Source: Betaproteobacteria bacterium
GTDB taxonomy: Bacteria; Pseudomonadota; Gammaproteobacteria; Burkholderiales; Burkholderiaceae_C
Reading direction: 5' to 3'
DNA length: 64,000 nt
Assembly: GCA_016716535.1 (NCBI GenBank)
Contig: JADJWD010000005.1
Location: 310,001 to 374,000, forward strand
Shown here: positions 52,538 through 61,379 of the stretch, piece after piece
How the letters are laid out: every line of letters starts with the position of its first letter
Position numbering within the stretch: position 1 is the stretch's first letter
Notes under the pieces: generated by a model
What the model saw: only the letters and a program-made list of their open reading frames with translations
Told to the model about the DNA's origin: nothing
Database searches by the model: none
Translations under genes and position numbers: made by a program

Positions 52538-52856
52538 CGCGGAAACCTCGTTGTCGACGTGAGGAGACAGGGATGCTGTGCAAGCCGCGTCTTCGCCTCA
52601 TTGCGCAGGCGCAACGCGGCACAGGAGAAAAGCGCGAAGGTGCAAGGTTGTCGCTTCCGCGTCAAGGAACGGCAGACACCGGTCCATGGGCAAGAACGGT
52701 GCGCGCCCGCCGGCGCGCGCGGTGCGCGAGCATTGCGCCCGATCAATCGGCCCGGGCGCGCGCTGCGTTCAGATGGCGGGCGCCCCTTGGGGAGTCAGGG
52801 AGCAAAAGAGAGAAGGGCCGAACCGGGCCCGCGCACCACCGCCAAAGGACCGCCCG
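52538..52856. other. Divergent intergenic region upstream of a universal stress gene
   Basis: 319 bp between the Gly/Pro-rich gene and the usp gene, no gene seen. It contains the FNR-like box at 52733; TCAGAT (52769-52774) sits at about -10 from it. Confidence 0.5.
52733..52746 (+). promoter_or_regulatory. FNR/Anr-like box upstream of usp
   Basis: TTGCG-CCCG-ATCAA. Its centre is 117 bp before the usp ATG; a start placed 41.5 bp downstream leaves a leader of about 75 nt. A weak -10 (TCAGAT) is correctly placed. Confidence 0.6.
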
Positions 52857-53318
52857 ATGAGCTATCGCCGCCTTCTCGTGCCGCTGGACGACTCGCCGAC
52901 CGCCAAGCGCGGCCTCGACGAGGCGATCGCCCTGGCGCGCGACCTGAACAGCACCGTCGTGCTGCTGCACGTGATGGAAATGATGCCGATGGTGCCCGAG
53001 GTCGGCACCGCCGAGGCCTGGGACGCGATCCGCGACGGCCTGCGCACCACCGGCCAGCGGCTGCTGGACGCCGCCGCCGAACGCGTGCGCGCCGCCGGCA
53101 TCACCTGCGAGACGGTGCTGGGCGACGTCGAGGCGCGCCGGCCGGCCGACGTCATCGTCGAGGCGGCGACGGCGCAGCGCTGCGACGTCATCGTCATGGG
53201 CACGCACGGCCGGCGCGGCATCAGCCGCGCGCTGCTCGGCTCCGACGCCGAACTCGTGCTGCGCGAGAGCCCGGTGCCGGTGTTGCTGGTGCGCGGGGCG
53301 GCGGCGCGCGCGGGCTAA
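52857..53318 (+). CDS. Universal stress protein (UspA family)
   Basis: 153-aa single Usp domain. YRRLLVPLDDSPTAKRGLDE opens the fold, and the ATP-binding motif G-x2-G-x9-G-S is intact in GTHGRRGISRALLGSDAELV, so it should bind nucleotide. Usp genes of this type in beta-proteobacteria are often induced by low oxygen. ATG at 52857 begins the conserved first strand. It ends 4 bp into the stop of the converging ligase gene. Confidence 0.92.
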   Translation: MSYRRLLVPLDDSPTAKRGLDEAIALARDLNSTVVLLHVMEMMPMVPEVGTAEAWDAIRDGLRTTGQRLLDAAAERVRAAGITCETVLGDVEARRPADVIVEAATAQRCDVIVMGTHGRRGISRALLGSDAELVLRESPVPVLLVRGAAARAG

Positions 53319-53324
53319 CAGCCC
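53312..53324. terminator. Small hairpin over two overlapping stops
   Basis: GGGCT-AAC-AGCCC spans the usp stop and the ligase stop; TTCT follows on the plus strand. Weak terminator candidate. Confidence 0.3.
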
Positions 53325-54745
53325 TTCTGCGCCAGCGCAACGATCCGCTTGCGCTTGCCCGATCGGCCGAGCGGCAGTGCACGCTGCGCGCGGGTGCTGA
53401 TGCGCAGCCCCTCGGCGCCCTGGCGGGCCGCGAAGTCGGCCAGCGCCCGGCGGCACCGCTCGCGCGAGCGCGCGCCGCGCGCGGCCTGCGGGCCGAGCAC
53501 GAGTTGCAGCGCATCGGCGGCGGTCTGCAGCAGCTGGAAGTCGAACGTGCCGGCCTCGTCTTCGAGCACCGTCGTCAGCGCCAGCGGCAGCAGCGCCACC
53601 GGCCGGCCGTGGCGGCCGCGCACGACGAGCGTGTCGTCGCGCCGGCCCTGCACCTGCACGACCGGCAGGGCCGAGCCGCAGGCGCAGCGCCCGGTGCCCG
53701 CATCGCCCGCGGCGCCGGCCGGCCCAGCCGCTTCCAGCGAGATGCGGTCGCCGATGTCGAAGCGGATGATCGGCTGCACGCGGTTGGCCAAGTTCGTCAA
53801 GAGCGTCGTGTGCGACAGCCGCCCTGGCGGCACCGCGCGGCCGTGTGCGTCCACCGGTTCCAGCAGCACCCAGTCGGCGTTGACGTGCAGCCGGTGCGCC
53901 GCGCACTCCCAGGCGATTGGCAGGAACTCGCTGGCGCCATAGCTGTTGCGCAGCGCGCAGCCGAAGGCGTGTTCGATGAACTCGCGCACGCCGGCGCCGA
54001 GCGTCTCGCCGCCGGTCCACACCTCCTGCAGACGCAGCGTGAGCCGGCCGGCGCGCGCCTCGTCGGCGAGCAGCGCCGCGGCCGTCGGATAGGTGGCGAG
54101 GATCGTCGGCTGCAACGTGTTCAGCGCCGCCACCAGCGCGGCCAGCGGCTGCAGGATCGACAGGCACTGCCAGCCGCCGGCCGCCCACGGCCAGTGGCGG
54201 CGCAGCCGCTGCACCGAGACGTGGCTGGCGAAATGCCCGCCGGTGGCGCCGACGAACGCGAAGCGCTCGCCGAGGAAGAGCGGGTCGAAGCAGCGCTGCC
54301 ACGGCCGCGGTGAATCGCGCCGCGTCGCTTCGAGCGCGTCGTAGACGGCCATCGCGGCCGCGTCGTGCACGTACAGCGCCGGCTCGCCGGTGCTGCCCGA
54401 ACTCTCCCACGCCCAGTGCCGGCCGAGGTACGGCGAGCCGGCGCGCTCGGGTACGCCGATGAACTCGCGCAGCGTCGTCAGGCGGATCTCCGGGTCGGTG
54501 ACCGCCGCTTCGAAGTCGCGCATCAGCTCGCGCTTGCCGGTGATGGGCCAGTCGGTGAGCGGCGCAACGGCGCCGTGCGGCGACACCGGGGCGAGCGCGC
54601 GGTAGCGCGGTGCAGCGGATGCGGCGCGAAATAGCGCCGCGAGCCGCCGCGATTGCCGCTCGGCGATGCCGGCCGCATCGGCGCGCGACGCGGCGGTGAT
54701 GTCCAGCGTCAGCGCCAGGCTGCCGGCAGCGAGGTCGTCAGACAT
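53315..54745 (-). CDS. PaaK-like adenylate-forming CoA ligase family protein
   Basis: 476-aa member of the phenylacetate-CoA ligase-like group. The ATP loop WESSGSTGEPALYVHD is near residue 115; NSYGASEFLPIAWE and PIIRFDIGDRISLE are the later adenylation motifs, and LPLGRSGKRKRIVAL carries a possible C-terminal Lys. A CxC pair (GRCACGS) is reminiscent of the zinc site in PaaK relatives. The acid substrate is unknown. An FNR-like box lies 34 bp upstream, unusually close, so the true start may be downstream of 54745. Confidence 0.8.
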   Translation of the reverse strand: MSDDLAAGSLALTLDITAASRADAAGIAERQSRRLAALFRAASAAPRYRALAPVSPHGAVAPLTDWPITGKRELMRDFEAAVTDPEIRLTTLREFIGVPERAGSPYLGRHWAWESSGSTGEPALYVHDAAAMAVYDALEATRRDSPRPWQRCFDPLFLGERFAFVGATGGHFASHVSVQRLRRHWPWAAGGWQCLSILQPLAALVAALNTLQPTILATYPTAAALLADEARAGRLTLRLQEVWTGGETLGAGVREFIEHAFGCALRNSYGASEFLPIAWECAAHRLHVNADWVLLEPVDAHGRAVPPGRLSHTTLLTNLANRVQPIIRFDIGDRISLEAAGPAGAAGDAGTGRCACGSALPVVQVQGRRDDTLVVRGRHGRPVALLPLALTTVLEDEAGTFDFQLLQTAADALQLVLGPQAARGARSRERCRRALADFAARQGAEGLRISTRAQRALPLGRSGKRKRIVALAQKGC

Positions 54746-54778
54746 GGTGCAAGGATCCCGCCGCGGCGAAGGCGGTTA

Positions 54779-54792
54779 TTGAGTCAGCGCAA
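54779..54792 (-). promoter_or_regulatory. FNR/Anr-like box upstream of the ligase gene
   Basis: TTGAG-TCAG-CGCAA in the 66-bp gap between the ligase start and the kinase stop. At class II spacing transcription would begin at the annotated ATG. Confidence 0.5.
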
Positions 54793-54811
54793 TGCGGTTC
54801 GGTGCGACCGA

Positions 54812-56527
54812 TTACTTGCCCAGCCGCGCCAAGAGCGGCGCCCAGTCCATCGCCGGCCGCACATCGAACACCTCGCCCGACTCGTCGGCCTCGATCGGCT
54901 CGAGCACCCGCAGCTGGTCGGCAAGCACCGCTTCGTCGGCTTCGGAAGCGTCGTCGCCGCGCGCGGCGCGGGTACGCACGCGTTCGCGCAGCAGCTCGGG
55001 CGGCGCCGCGAAGCGCAGCACGATGAACGGCACGCCGAGTTGCGCGGCCACACGCCGCGCGGCGTCGCGCGCCTCGCGGCGGATGAAGGTGGCGTCGACG
55101 ATCACCGGCCAGCCGGCGCGCACCACGTCGGCCGCGGCGGCGAGCAAGCGCTCTTGCGTCGCCGCGTTCATCGCCGCGGTGTACAGGCCCGCACCAGGCA
55201 GCGAGCGGCTGCTTTGCAGCGGCGCCAGGCCCGCGAGCCGCTTGCGCTCGACATCGGCGCGCACGCGCACGGCGCCGGCGGCTTCGACGAGGTCTTGTGT
55301 CAGCGTCGTCTTGCCGCTGCCCGACACGCCGTGCGTGACGAGGAAGGCGCGCGGCCGCGGCGCGGTCAACTGTTCGGCGAGCGCGAAGTAGCGCCGCGCC
55401 GTGTCGAGCGCCGCGGCGCGTGTGTCCGGCGAGTCGTCGGTCGCGCCACCGGTCGAATCCTCGCGCTTCGCCCCTTGCTCGGCGCGCAGCTGCGCCACCT
55501 TTGCGCGCACCAGCGCCCGATGCACGAGGTAGTAGCCGAAGACCGCGAGGCCGTCGTAATCGCCGCTCGCCTCGAGCCAGGCGTTGGCAAAGCGATGCGC
55601 CAGCGCGGGCAGGCCGTGCGCGAGCAGGTCCATCGTCATGAACGCGACCTCGTCGATCACGTCGATCCAGCGGAACGTGTCGTTGAACTCGATGCCGTCG
55701 AAGACGAGGCAGTGGCCTTGCTCGCGCGCGACGTTGCCCAGGTGCAGGTCGCCATGGCATTCGCGCACACGGCCGTCCGCACGGCGGCGCGCCATCGCCG
55801 GAGCGGCGTGCACCCAGGCGCGCGCTTCCCAGGCGCGCAGCCGGTCGAGGCCGGCCAGCGCCGCCGCGTCAGGCCAGCCGGCGGCGCCGGCGAGCGCTTG
55901 CAGATCGTCGAGGCTCGCCAGCAGCGCCTGCCGCGCCAGCGCCGGCGTGCCGAGCGGCGAGGCGGCGTCGTCGGGCGCCACGGCCGCGTCGGCGTGGAAG
56001 CGCGCGAGCCGCGCCGCGAGGTCGTCGACATCGGCCGCGCCCAACTCGCCGCGCGCGGCGAGGCGGTCCCACAGGCCCGCTTCGTCGAAGGCGCGCATGC
56101 GCACCGCAACGTCGAGGACGAAGGAGCGGTCGTCAGCGGCGTCGGACTCGCCGGCGAACCACGGCTCGCCCGGCGTGCCACGCACCTCGACCACGTCGAG
56201 GTACAGCTCGGGCGCGAGACGCCGGTTCAGCCGCAGCTCCTCGGCGCAAGCGTGGCGGCGGCGCGCCAGCGTGCTCTGGTCGAGGAACGAGGTGGCGATC
56301 GCCTTCTTGAACTTCCACGCGTGGCCGCCATGCAGCAGCACGTGCGAGATGTGCGTCTCGATGTGGCGCGGCGGCGCGCCGCCCGGTTCGGCAGACGGCG
56401 CAGCGAGCGACGCCGCGAGCGCCTGCACCATGCGCGCCTGCTCGGACGGCGTCAACTCGCGCGTGACGGGCGCAGCGACCGGCGCGCCCCCACGCGGGGC
56501 GGGTTCAGCCGGTGGCGCTGCGGGCAT
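54812..56527 (-). CDS. APH-like kinase fused to a P-loop ATPase domain
   Basis: 571-aa fusion. The N-terminal half (about 30-350) is an aminoglycoside-phosphotransferase-like kinase with the catalytic loop ECHGDLHLGNVAREQGHCLV and metal Asp in FDGIEFNDTFRW. The C-terminal part (about 390-560) is a zeta-toxin/AAA_33-like kinase domain with Walker A THGVSGSGKTTLTQ and an Arg-rich lid. This two-domain family is widespread in proteobacteria but its substrate is unknown. ATG at 56527 overlaps the end of the flavodoxin gene by 23 bp, indicating an operon. Confidence 0.82.
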   Translation of the reverse strand: MPAAPPAEPAPRGGAPVAAPVTRELTPSEQARMVQALAASLAAPSAEPGGAPPRHIETHISHVLLHGGHAWKFKKAIATSFLDQSTLARRRHACAEELRLNRRLAPELYLDVVEVRGTPGEPWFAGESDAADDRSFVLDVAVRMRAFDEAGLWDRLAARGELGAADVDDLAARLARFHADAAVAPDDAASPLGTPALARQALLASLDDLQALAGAAGWPDAAALAGLDRLRAWEARAWVHAAPAMARRRADGRVRECHGDLHLGNVAREQGHCLVFDGIEFNDTFRWIDVIDEVAFMTMDLLAHGLPALAHRFANAWLEASGDYDGLAVFGYYLVHRALVRAKVAQLRAEQGAKREDSTGGATDDSPDTRAAALDTARRYFALAEQLTAPRPRAFLVTHGVSGSGKTTLTQDLVEAAGAVRVRADVERKRLAGLAPLQSSRSLPGAGLYTAAMNAATQERLLAAAADVVRAGWPVIVDATFIRREARDAARRVAAQLGVPFIVLRFAAPPELLRERVRTRAARGDDASEADEAVLADQLRVLEPIEADESGEVFDVRPAMDWAPLLARLGK

Positions 56528-57113
56528 CCTGCGAGTGTGCACGGCGCCGCTTGCCCGCACGGGCGGTGGGCGCTGAGGCCGCCTCGGCGGCCTCGGCCCT
56601 CGTGCGCCGTGCCGCCGGCCGTGCCGTGGCGCCGCGCAAGCCACTCAGCCGCGCGACGAACGCGTCGATCGCCGCCTGCGGCCCCGCCGCGACCTGCGCT
56701 TCAGTGAGTGCGAGCGTCGCGCGCGGCCGCTTGCCGCAGACGCCGCGCATCTGCGCGAACACGCGCGCCGCGCCCGAGCCGCCCATCGTGCAGAAGAAGG
56801 CGACCTGCGCGCCGCCGAGCGGGTGCGCCTCGAGCCAGCCGCGCACCGGCGCCGGCAGGCTCCAGAACCACACCGGCGTGCCGACGAGCACGAGGTCGTA
56901 GGCGGCAGGATCGTGCCGCGCCGCCTTCACCTCGTCGGCACAGCGCAGCAGGGCGCCGAGCGCGCAACGCGCATAGCTCGGCGTGCCGGCGCGGGCCGGC
57001 AAGGTGATCTCTTCGACATCGGCGCCGAGCTTCGTGGCGACCAGCCGGCCGATCTGGCGCGTGTGGCCGGTGCGGGAGTGAAAGACGACGAGCGTGCGCG
57101 GGGGCGTGGACAT
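56505..57113 (-). CDS. Flavodoxin-like protein with basic C-terminal tail
   Basis: 202-aa protein. The flavodoxin fold starts TLVVFHSRTGHTRQIGRLVA (FMN phosphate loop), with VLVGTPVWFWSLPAPVRGWL and FFCTMGGSGAARVFAQM as flavin-contact segments. From about residue 165 it has an Arg/Ala-rich tail (RRTRAEAAEAASAPTARAGK) not found in ordinary flavodoxins. ATG at 57113 begins the fold. An FNR-like palindrome lies 85 bp upstream, fitting a low-oxygen electron-transfer role. Confidence 0.8.
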   Translation of the reverse strand: MSTPPRTLVVFHSRTGHTRQIGRLVATKLGADVEEITLPARAGTPSYARCALGALLRCADEVKAARHDPAAYDLVLVGTPVWFWSLPAPVRGWLEAHPLGGAQVAFFCTMGGSGAARVFAQMRGVCGKRPRATLALTEAQVAAGPQAAIDAFVARLSGLRGATARPAARRTRAEAAEAASAPTARAGKRRRAHSQDARSATG

Positions 57114-57197
57114 GACCGGCCTGCCTGCCCGGCGCCGCGAGGGCGCGGGCGCGAGTGAAGCGATGAGGTCATCATCGGCTGCGCGCACGCGGGGTCA

Positions 57198-57211
57198 TTG
57201 AGTGCGCTCAA
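57198..57211 (-). promoter_or_regulatory. FNR/Anr-like box upstream of the flavodoxin-kinase operon
   Basis: TTGAG-TGCG-CTCAA, a perfect 14-bp dyad. A minus-strand GATGAT (57171-57176) is at the right place for the -10, giving a leader of about 50 nt. Confidence 0.6.
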
Positions 57212-57287
57212 TCGCGCGACCGGTGCAGCACCGCAGCGCCGCCGCCATTCATCGCCCGATGCGCCGCGGCCCGAGGCGCTGCGCCCC

Positions 57288-58697
57288 TTAGCGCGGCACG
57301 AGGAACGTCGTCTTCTCCTGCACCGCCGCCTCGGCGTGGCCGCTTTCGGTGACGGCCAGGTGCACCGTCTGCGCGCCCGGCGGCAGCGCCGCGGCGGCTT
57401 CGGCGGGCAGCGACAGGCGCAGCGTCAGCGGCCGCGCTTCGCCGGGCGCCAGCGCGAGCGGCTCGGCGTGGTCGAGCGTCATTCCGCGCAACCCGTCCAC
57501 CGACAGCCGCACCTCGGTGGCGCGCTCGCCGCGGTTGGTGATCTTCACGCGGTACAGGTTTTCGACGCGGCCGTCGTCGCCCAGGCGCGCCATCACACCG
57601 CGGTCGCGCATCACGTCCAGGCTCACCGGCGAGCGCATCGCCAGGCCCACCGCGAACGCCGTGCCGGCGGCCCCGAGCAGCGCGCCGTAGACGAGCACGC
57701 GCGGGCGCCACAGCCGGCGCAGCATCTGCGCGCGGCTCAGCCGCTGTTCGACGCCGTTGGAGGTGGCGTAGCGCACGAGGCCCGTGGGGTAGCCCATCTT
57801 GACCATCACGTCGTCGCAGGCGTCGATGCACGCGGCGCAGCCGATGCACTCGTTCTGCAGGCCGTTGCGGATGTCGATGCCGGCCGGGCACACCTGCACG
57901 CACAACGTGCAGTCGGTGCAACTGCCGAGGCCGACGCTTTGCGGATCGGTGCGCCGCGGCCGCGCGCCGCGCGGCTCGCCACGAGCGCCGTCGTAGGCGA
58001 TGACAAGCGAGTCGCCGTCGATCAGCGTGCTCTGGATGCGCGCGTAAGGGCACATGTACTTGCAGATCTGCTCGCGCATGTAGCCCGCGTGGAAGTACAG
58101 CACGCCGGCGTAAAAGAACAACCAGAACACCGGCCACGACGCAACGCCGGCCTGCGCCAGATGCGCCGGCAGCTCGCGGATCGGCACGAAGTAGCCGACG
58201 AACGTGTACCCCGCCGCGAGCGCGACGACCAGCCAGCCGGCGTGCTTCAAGCTGCGGCGGCGCACCTTGGTGAACGACCACGGCTGCGCGTCGAGCCGCA
58301 TGCGCGCCGCGCGGTCACCTTCGGCGCGGTGCTCGATCCACTGGTAGACGAGGCTGTAGACCGTCTGCGGGCAGCCGTAGCCGCACCACAGCCGCCCCGC
58401 AAGTGCGGTGAAGAAGAACAGCGCCAGCGCCGAGATGACCAGGAGCCCCGCAAGGAAGATCAGGTCCTGCGGCTGCAGCACGAGCCCGAAGACGTGAAAG
58501 CGCGGCGCGTCGAGGTCGAAGTACACCGCCTGCCGGCCGTTCCAGCTGAGCCACGGCACGCCGAAGAACACACCTTGGGTGACCGCGACCATCAACCAGC
58601 GCAGGTTGTCGAAGCGCCCGCGCACCGCGCGCGGATAGATCTTGGCCTGCTTCTCGTACAGCGAGACGAGGCGGATGGGCTGCTCGGCGACGGTCAT
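57288..58697 (-). CDS. ccoG: Cytochrome c oxidase accessory protein CcoG
   Basis: 469-aa membrane ferredoxin (CcoG/RdxA/FixG) that supports copper delivery and assembly of cbb3-type oxidase. It has about five helices with GRLWCGYGCPQTVYSLVYQW, then two 4Fe-4S motifs CTDCTLCVQVCPAGIDI and CIGCAACIDACDDVM. The C-terminal periplasmic Ig-like domain is typical of FixG. No ccoNOPQ genes are in the window. The promoter carries both an FNR-like box and an NsrR-like palindrome, so expression should rise when oxygen is low and respond to NO. Confidence 0.95.
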   Translation of the reverse strand: MTVAEQPIRLVSLYEKQAKIYPRAVRGRFDNLRWLMVAVTQGVFFGVPWLSWNGRQAVYFDLDAPRFHVFGLVLQPQDLIFLAGLLVISALALFFFTALAGRLWCGYGCPQTVYSLVYQWIEHRAEGDRAARMRLDAQPWSFTKVRRRSLKHAGWLVVALAAGYTFVGYFVPIRELPAHLAQAGVASWPVFWLFFYAGVLYFHAGYMREQICKYMCPYARIQSTLIDGDSLVIAYDGARGEPRGARPRRTDPQSVGLGSCTDCTLCVQVCPAGIDIRNGLQNECIGCAACIDACDDVMVKMGYPTGLVRYATSNGVEQRLSRAQMLRRLWRPRVLVYGALLGAAGTAFAVGLAMRSPVSLDVMRDRGVMARLGDDGRVENLYRVKITNRGERATEVRLSVDGLRGMTLDHAEPLALAPGEARPLTLRLSLPAEAAAALPPGAQTVHLAVTESGHAEAAVQEKTTFLVPR

Positions 58698-58757
58698 CGG
58701 AGTGGGTGATGCAGCCGCGGCGCGCGAAGCGTGCGCCGAAGCCGCGAGGCGTTCTTT

Positions 58758-58782
58758 AAAGGTGCACGCGCAGTGTACCTTT
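58758..58782 (-). promoter_or_regulatory. NsrR-like palindrome in the ccoG promoter
   Basis: AAAGGTGCA-N7-TGTACCTTT has the half-site and 7-bp spacer layout of NsrR sites (AAGATGCA-N7-TGCATCTT) with A-to-G changes. It covers the region of the predicted -10 (minus-strand TACACT) and start, where binding would repress. Confidence 0.55.
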
Positions 58783-58798
58783 AGAAGCTTGCGCCGTG

Positions 58799-58812
58799 TT
58801 GACGCCGCGCAA
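58799..58812 (-). promoter_or_regulatory. FNR/Anr-like box upstream of ccoG
   Basis: TTGAC-GCCG-CGCAA, about 108 bp before the ccoG ATG and 35 bp (centre to centre) upstream of the NsrR-like palindrome. TACACT follows at the correct -10 distance on the minus strand. Confidence 0.55.
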
Positions 58813-58867
58813 CCGCGAGCCGTGACGAGGTGCTGCGAAACGGCAGCGACGAGCGCCACCACCGAGC

Positions 58868-58907
58868 GCCGGCCACCCGGCGTCCTCGGCCCGGGCCGAA
58901 GCGCAAC
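58868..58907 (-). repeat. Partial inverted copy of the dispersed palindromic element
   Basis: GCCGGCCACCCGG (58868-58880) followed by CGTCCTCGGCCCGGGCCGAA is the reverse complement of the left arm of the element at 14312 and 44925. The interior and right arm are missing. It sits between nnrS and ccoG. Confidence 0.7.
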
Positions 58908-58934
58908 GACTGCCCGACCCGAGTCCGAATCGAA

Positions 58935-60155
58935 TCAGCCCGGCCGCCCGTCCAACCGCGGCCGCGTCAGGATCGGCCAGTAGACAACCGCGTAGATCGC
59001 GAAAGCAGCCGACCACATCGCCGCCGACACGGTGACCGAAGCGATCTGGAACGAAGGCGCGAAGAGCGGCACGAACGTGCGCACCACCGCCGCCAGCGCC
59101 ACGAGCACATAGGCCACCACCTCGCCACGGCCCGCGCGCAGCGGCCGCCCGGTGTGGCCGCGCGCGGTGCGCGTGATCATGCCGATGATCAGCCCGCCGA
59201 TCGCGCCGACGGTGAGCGCGTGCGTGGCCACCGAAGGCGCCGCCCAGCCCAGCGCCGCCGCGGCGCGCAGCGCCAGGTGCACGATGATCCACAGATACGC
59301 AACGTGCAGCACCCACACGATCGGCGTGCGCGTCGTCGTCCACGGCTGCCAGCGCCACCAGCGCGCCGCATGCAGCGCCGCGCAGACCGCGAGCACCGTG
59401 GCGACGACGCCGGCCGGCAGCGTGACGAGCCCCGGGTGCAGCAGGTCCAGCGGCAGCAGCACGAGCGTCATGCCGAGCACGGCGGTTTCGAGCCGCGCAT
59501 TGCGCGTCGCCGCGGCGCCGGGCACGCCGTTGTTCGTGAACATCGGGATCACGCGCCCGCCCATCACCGCCATGATGAAGAGCACCGCGTCGAGCGCGAC
59601 CTGGATGCCGAGGTTGCCCGGCAGCGACAAGAGCCCGGCCAGCGTCAAGTGGAACAGCGCGTCGGCCACCGCCATCAGCACGAGCAGCGCGACGAAGAAG
59701 TAGTTGCGCTGGTTGCGCGCGGCGAAGAACGGAATCGCCAGCGCCACCGCGGCGGCCAGCGGGAAGGCCGCGCTCACCACCGCCGCGGCCAGCGGGAACG
59801 GCGTCAGCACGAGCACGCGGCCGGCCACCCACAGCGCCGCCAGCGCCGCCAGCGCCGCGCCGGTGGGGGTCGGCCGGTTGGTCCAGTTGCGCCCGGCCGT
59901 GAACAGGAAGCCGACGATGACCGCCAGCGCGAAGCCGAACACCATCTCGTGCGCGTGCCACAGCGGCCCTTGCAGGTAGGCGCCGGGCAGCCAGCCGGCG
60001 TACTGCATCGCCCAGGCGCCGATCGACAGCGCCGCGAAGCTGCTGGCCAGCAGGTAGAAGGGCCGGAAGCCCAGGCGCCACAGCGCGAAGGGGCGGTGCT
60101 CGGGTCCGTCGGCGCGCGGCGGTTCTTCAATGCGCATCAGGCTCACGGTGTTCAT
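58935..60155 (-). CDS. nnrS: NnrS family membrane protein
   Basis: 406-aa inner-membrane haem/copper protein of the NnrS family, which protects against nitric oxide stress. About 12 helices. Family marks are ALWRLGFRPFYLLASSFAAL, GPLWHAHEMVFGFALAVIVG, AGRNWTNRPTPTG, MGGRVIPMFTNNGVPG and THALTVGAIGGLIIGMITRT. ATG at 60155 overlaps the upstream membrane-protein stop (ATGA). It is the last gene of the operon headed by nsrR, so it should be released from repression by NO. Confidence 0.93.
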   Translation of the reverse strand: MNTVSLMRIEEPPRADGPEHRPFALWRLGFRPFYLLASSFAALSIGAWAMQYAGWLPGAYLQGPLWHAHEMVFGFALAVIVGFLFTAGRNWTNRPTPTGAALAALAALWVAGRVLVLTPFPLAAAVVSAAFPLAAAVALAIPFFAARNQRNYFFVALLVLMAVADALFHLTLAGLLSLPGNLGIQVALDAVLFIMAVMGGRVIPMFTNNGVPGAAATRNARLETAVLGMTLVLLPLDLLHPGLVTLPAGVVATVLAVCAALHAARWWRWQPWTTTRTPIVWVLHVAYLWIIVHLALRAAAALGWAAPSVATHALTVGAIGGLIIGMITRTARGHTGRPLRAGRGEVVAYVLVALAAVVRTFVPLFAPSFQIASVTVSAAMWSAAFAIYAVVYWPILTRPRLDGRPG

Positions 60156-61372
60156 CAGGGGTGCGGGGCGCGGCGTCGCGTGGCCGTCGCCCGGGTGGAG
60201 GAAGAGTGGGTGCGGCGCCAGACGAGCGCCGCGCCGGCCATCGTCAGCACGAACAGCGCCAGGGCCAGCGCGTTGAGCGCCGAGCCCTGGGCGCGGGCAT
60301 CCGGCGCGCCCGCCAGGCCGCCGAAGAAACGCCACAGCAGCGAGCCGTGCAGCAGCGTCAGCGGCACGTAGAACCAGCGCCCGAAGGCGACCTTGATGCG
60401 CGCCAGCGCCGGCAGGATCACCGGCGCGTGGCCCATCACCATCGCCAGCACGAAACCGAGGCCGAGCGCGTGCAGCGCCACGTCGCGCAGCAGCGCGGTG
60501 GCGGCGGCCTCGGTGCCGCCCGCGCCGATCGCCAGTGTCGCCCACGCCACGCCGGCCGCGCCCAGCCAGGCGTAGCCGCCGAGCAGGCACACGGCCATGT
60601 AGCGGCTCAGGCCATGGGCGAAGATCGTGCGCCGCGCGATGTCGAACAGCAGCAGCCACACGGCGAGCGCCGCGAGCGCCGCGCCGAACAGCGCGCCGCC
60701 GGCGCGGGGTGCCGGCCACGACAGCGCGGCGCCGGCGAGCAGCAGCGCGACGATGACGAAGAACGACGCCAGCGCGCCGGGGCGCCGGCGCATCAGCCGC
60801 GTCATCTCGAGCCGCTCGGCGGCGATCGTCAGCACGAGGAAAGTGAACCACAGCGCGAGCGTCGCCGCGCCGGTGTGATCGACCGCAAACGCGACGTTGC
60901 CCGCCAGCCAGGCCAACGCCGAGACGCACAGGAGCGCCGTGTGCGCCGCCGCCTGGCGCTGCCACAGGCGCACGTTGACGACCACGAAGACGAGCGCCGC
61001 GGCGACCAGCAGCGCGCGCGCCACGGCCGGCGCGCCGGCCAGCAGCGCCACCGCGGCCGCCGCCGACGACAGCGGCGCGAGGAAAGCCGGCGCCGCGCGC
61101 ATCGCCACGGCGCGCTCGATGCCGATGACGGTGCCGAGGAAGCCGCAGATCATCAGCGCGGCGTGGAAGAGCGTGGCCGCGCCGAGCCAGGCGCCGCCGC
61201 CGACATCGACGCCGGCGCGCACGAGGCCGCCGCTGATGCCAAAGACGAGCGCGCTGGCGATCGCCAGTGCCAGCGGCGCGGCAAGGAGGAGCACGGCCGG
61301 CACCCGCGCGCGCGCCGGCGCCGCCTCGGCACGACGGCCGACCGGCACCTCCCCTGCGGCGCGCGCGTTCAC
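60155..61372 (-). CDS. Polytopic membrane protein, NnrS operon partner
   Basis: 405-aa protein with about 12 hydrophobic helices. GFLGTVIGIERAVAMRAAPA, LWFTFLVLTIAAERLEMTRL and a His-containing helix LGLGFVLAMVMGHAPVILPA stand out. The number and layout of helices and the His residues resemble NnrS, though the NnrS signature motifs are missing; it may be a distant paralog. GTG at 61372 is used, 7 bp after the DUF59 gene. The function is unknown, but coupling to nnrS and to nsrR ties it to NO defence. Confidence 0.7.
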   Translation of the reverse strand: MNARAAGEVPVGRRAEAAPARARVPAVLLLAAPLALAIASALVFGISGGLVRAGVDVGGGAWLGAATLFHAALMICGFLGTVIGIERAVAMRAAPAFLAPLSSAAAAVALLAGAPAVARALLVAAALVFVVVNVRLWQRQAAAHTALLCVSALAWLAGNVAFAVDHTGAATLALWFTFLVLTIAAERLEMTRLMRRRPGALASFFVIVALLLAGAALSWPAPRAGGALFGAALAALAVWLLLFDIARRTIFAHGLSRYMAVCLLGGYAWLGAAGVAWATLAIGAGGTEAAATALLRDVALHALGLGFVLAMVMGHAPVILPALARIKVAFGRWFYVPLTLLHGSLLWRFFGGLAGAPDARAQGSALNALALALFVLTMAGAALVWRRTHSSSTRATATRRRAPHP

Positions 61373-61379
61373 GGCCCGC

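Noticed and set aside
52222..52562. Plus-strand Gly/Pro-rich frames opposite the periplasmic repeat gene
   Set aside because: The minus-strand product has a proper signal peptide and a structured C-terminus; the plus frames only mirror the repeat.
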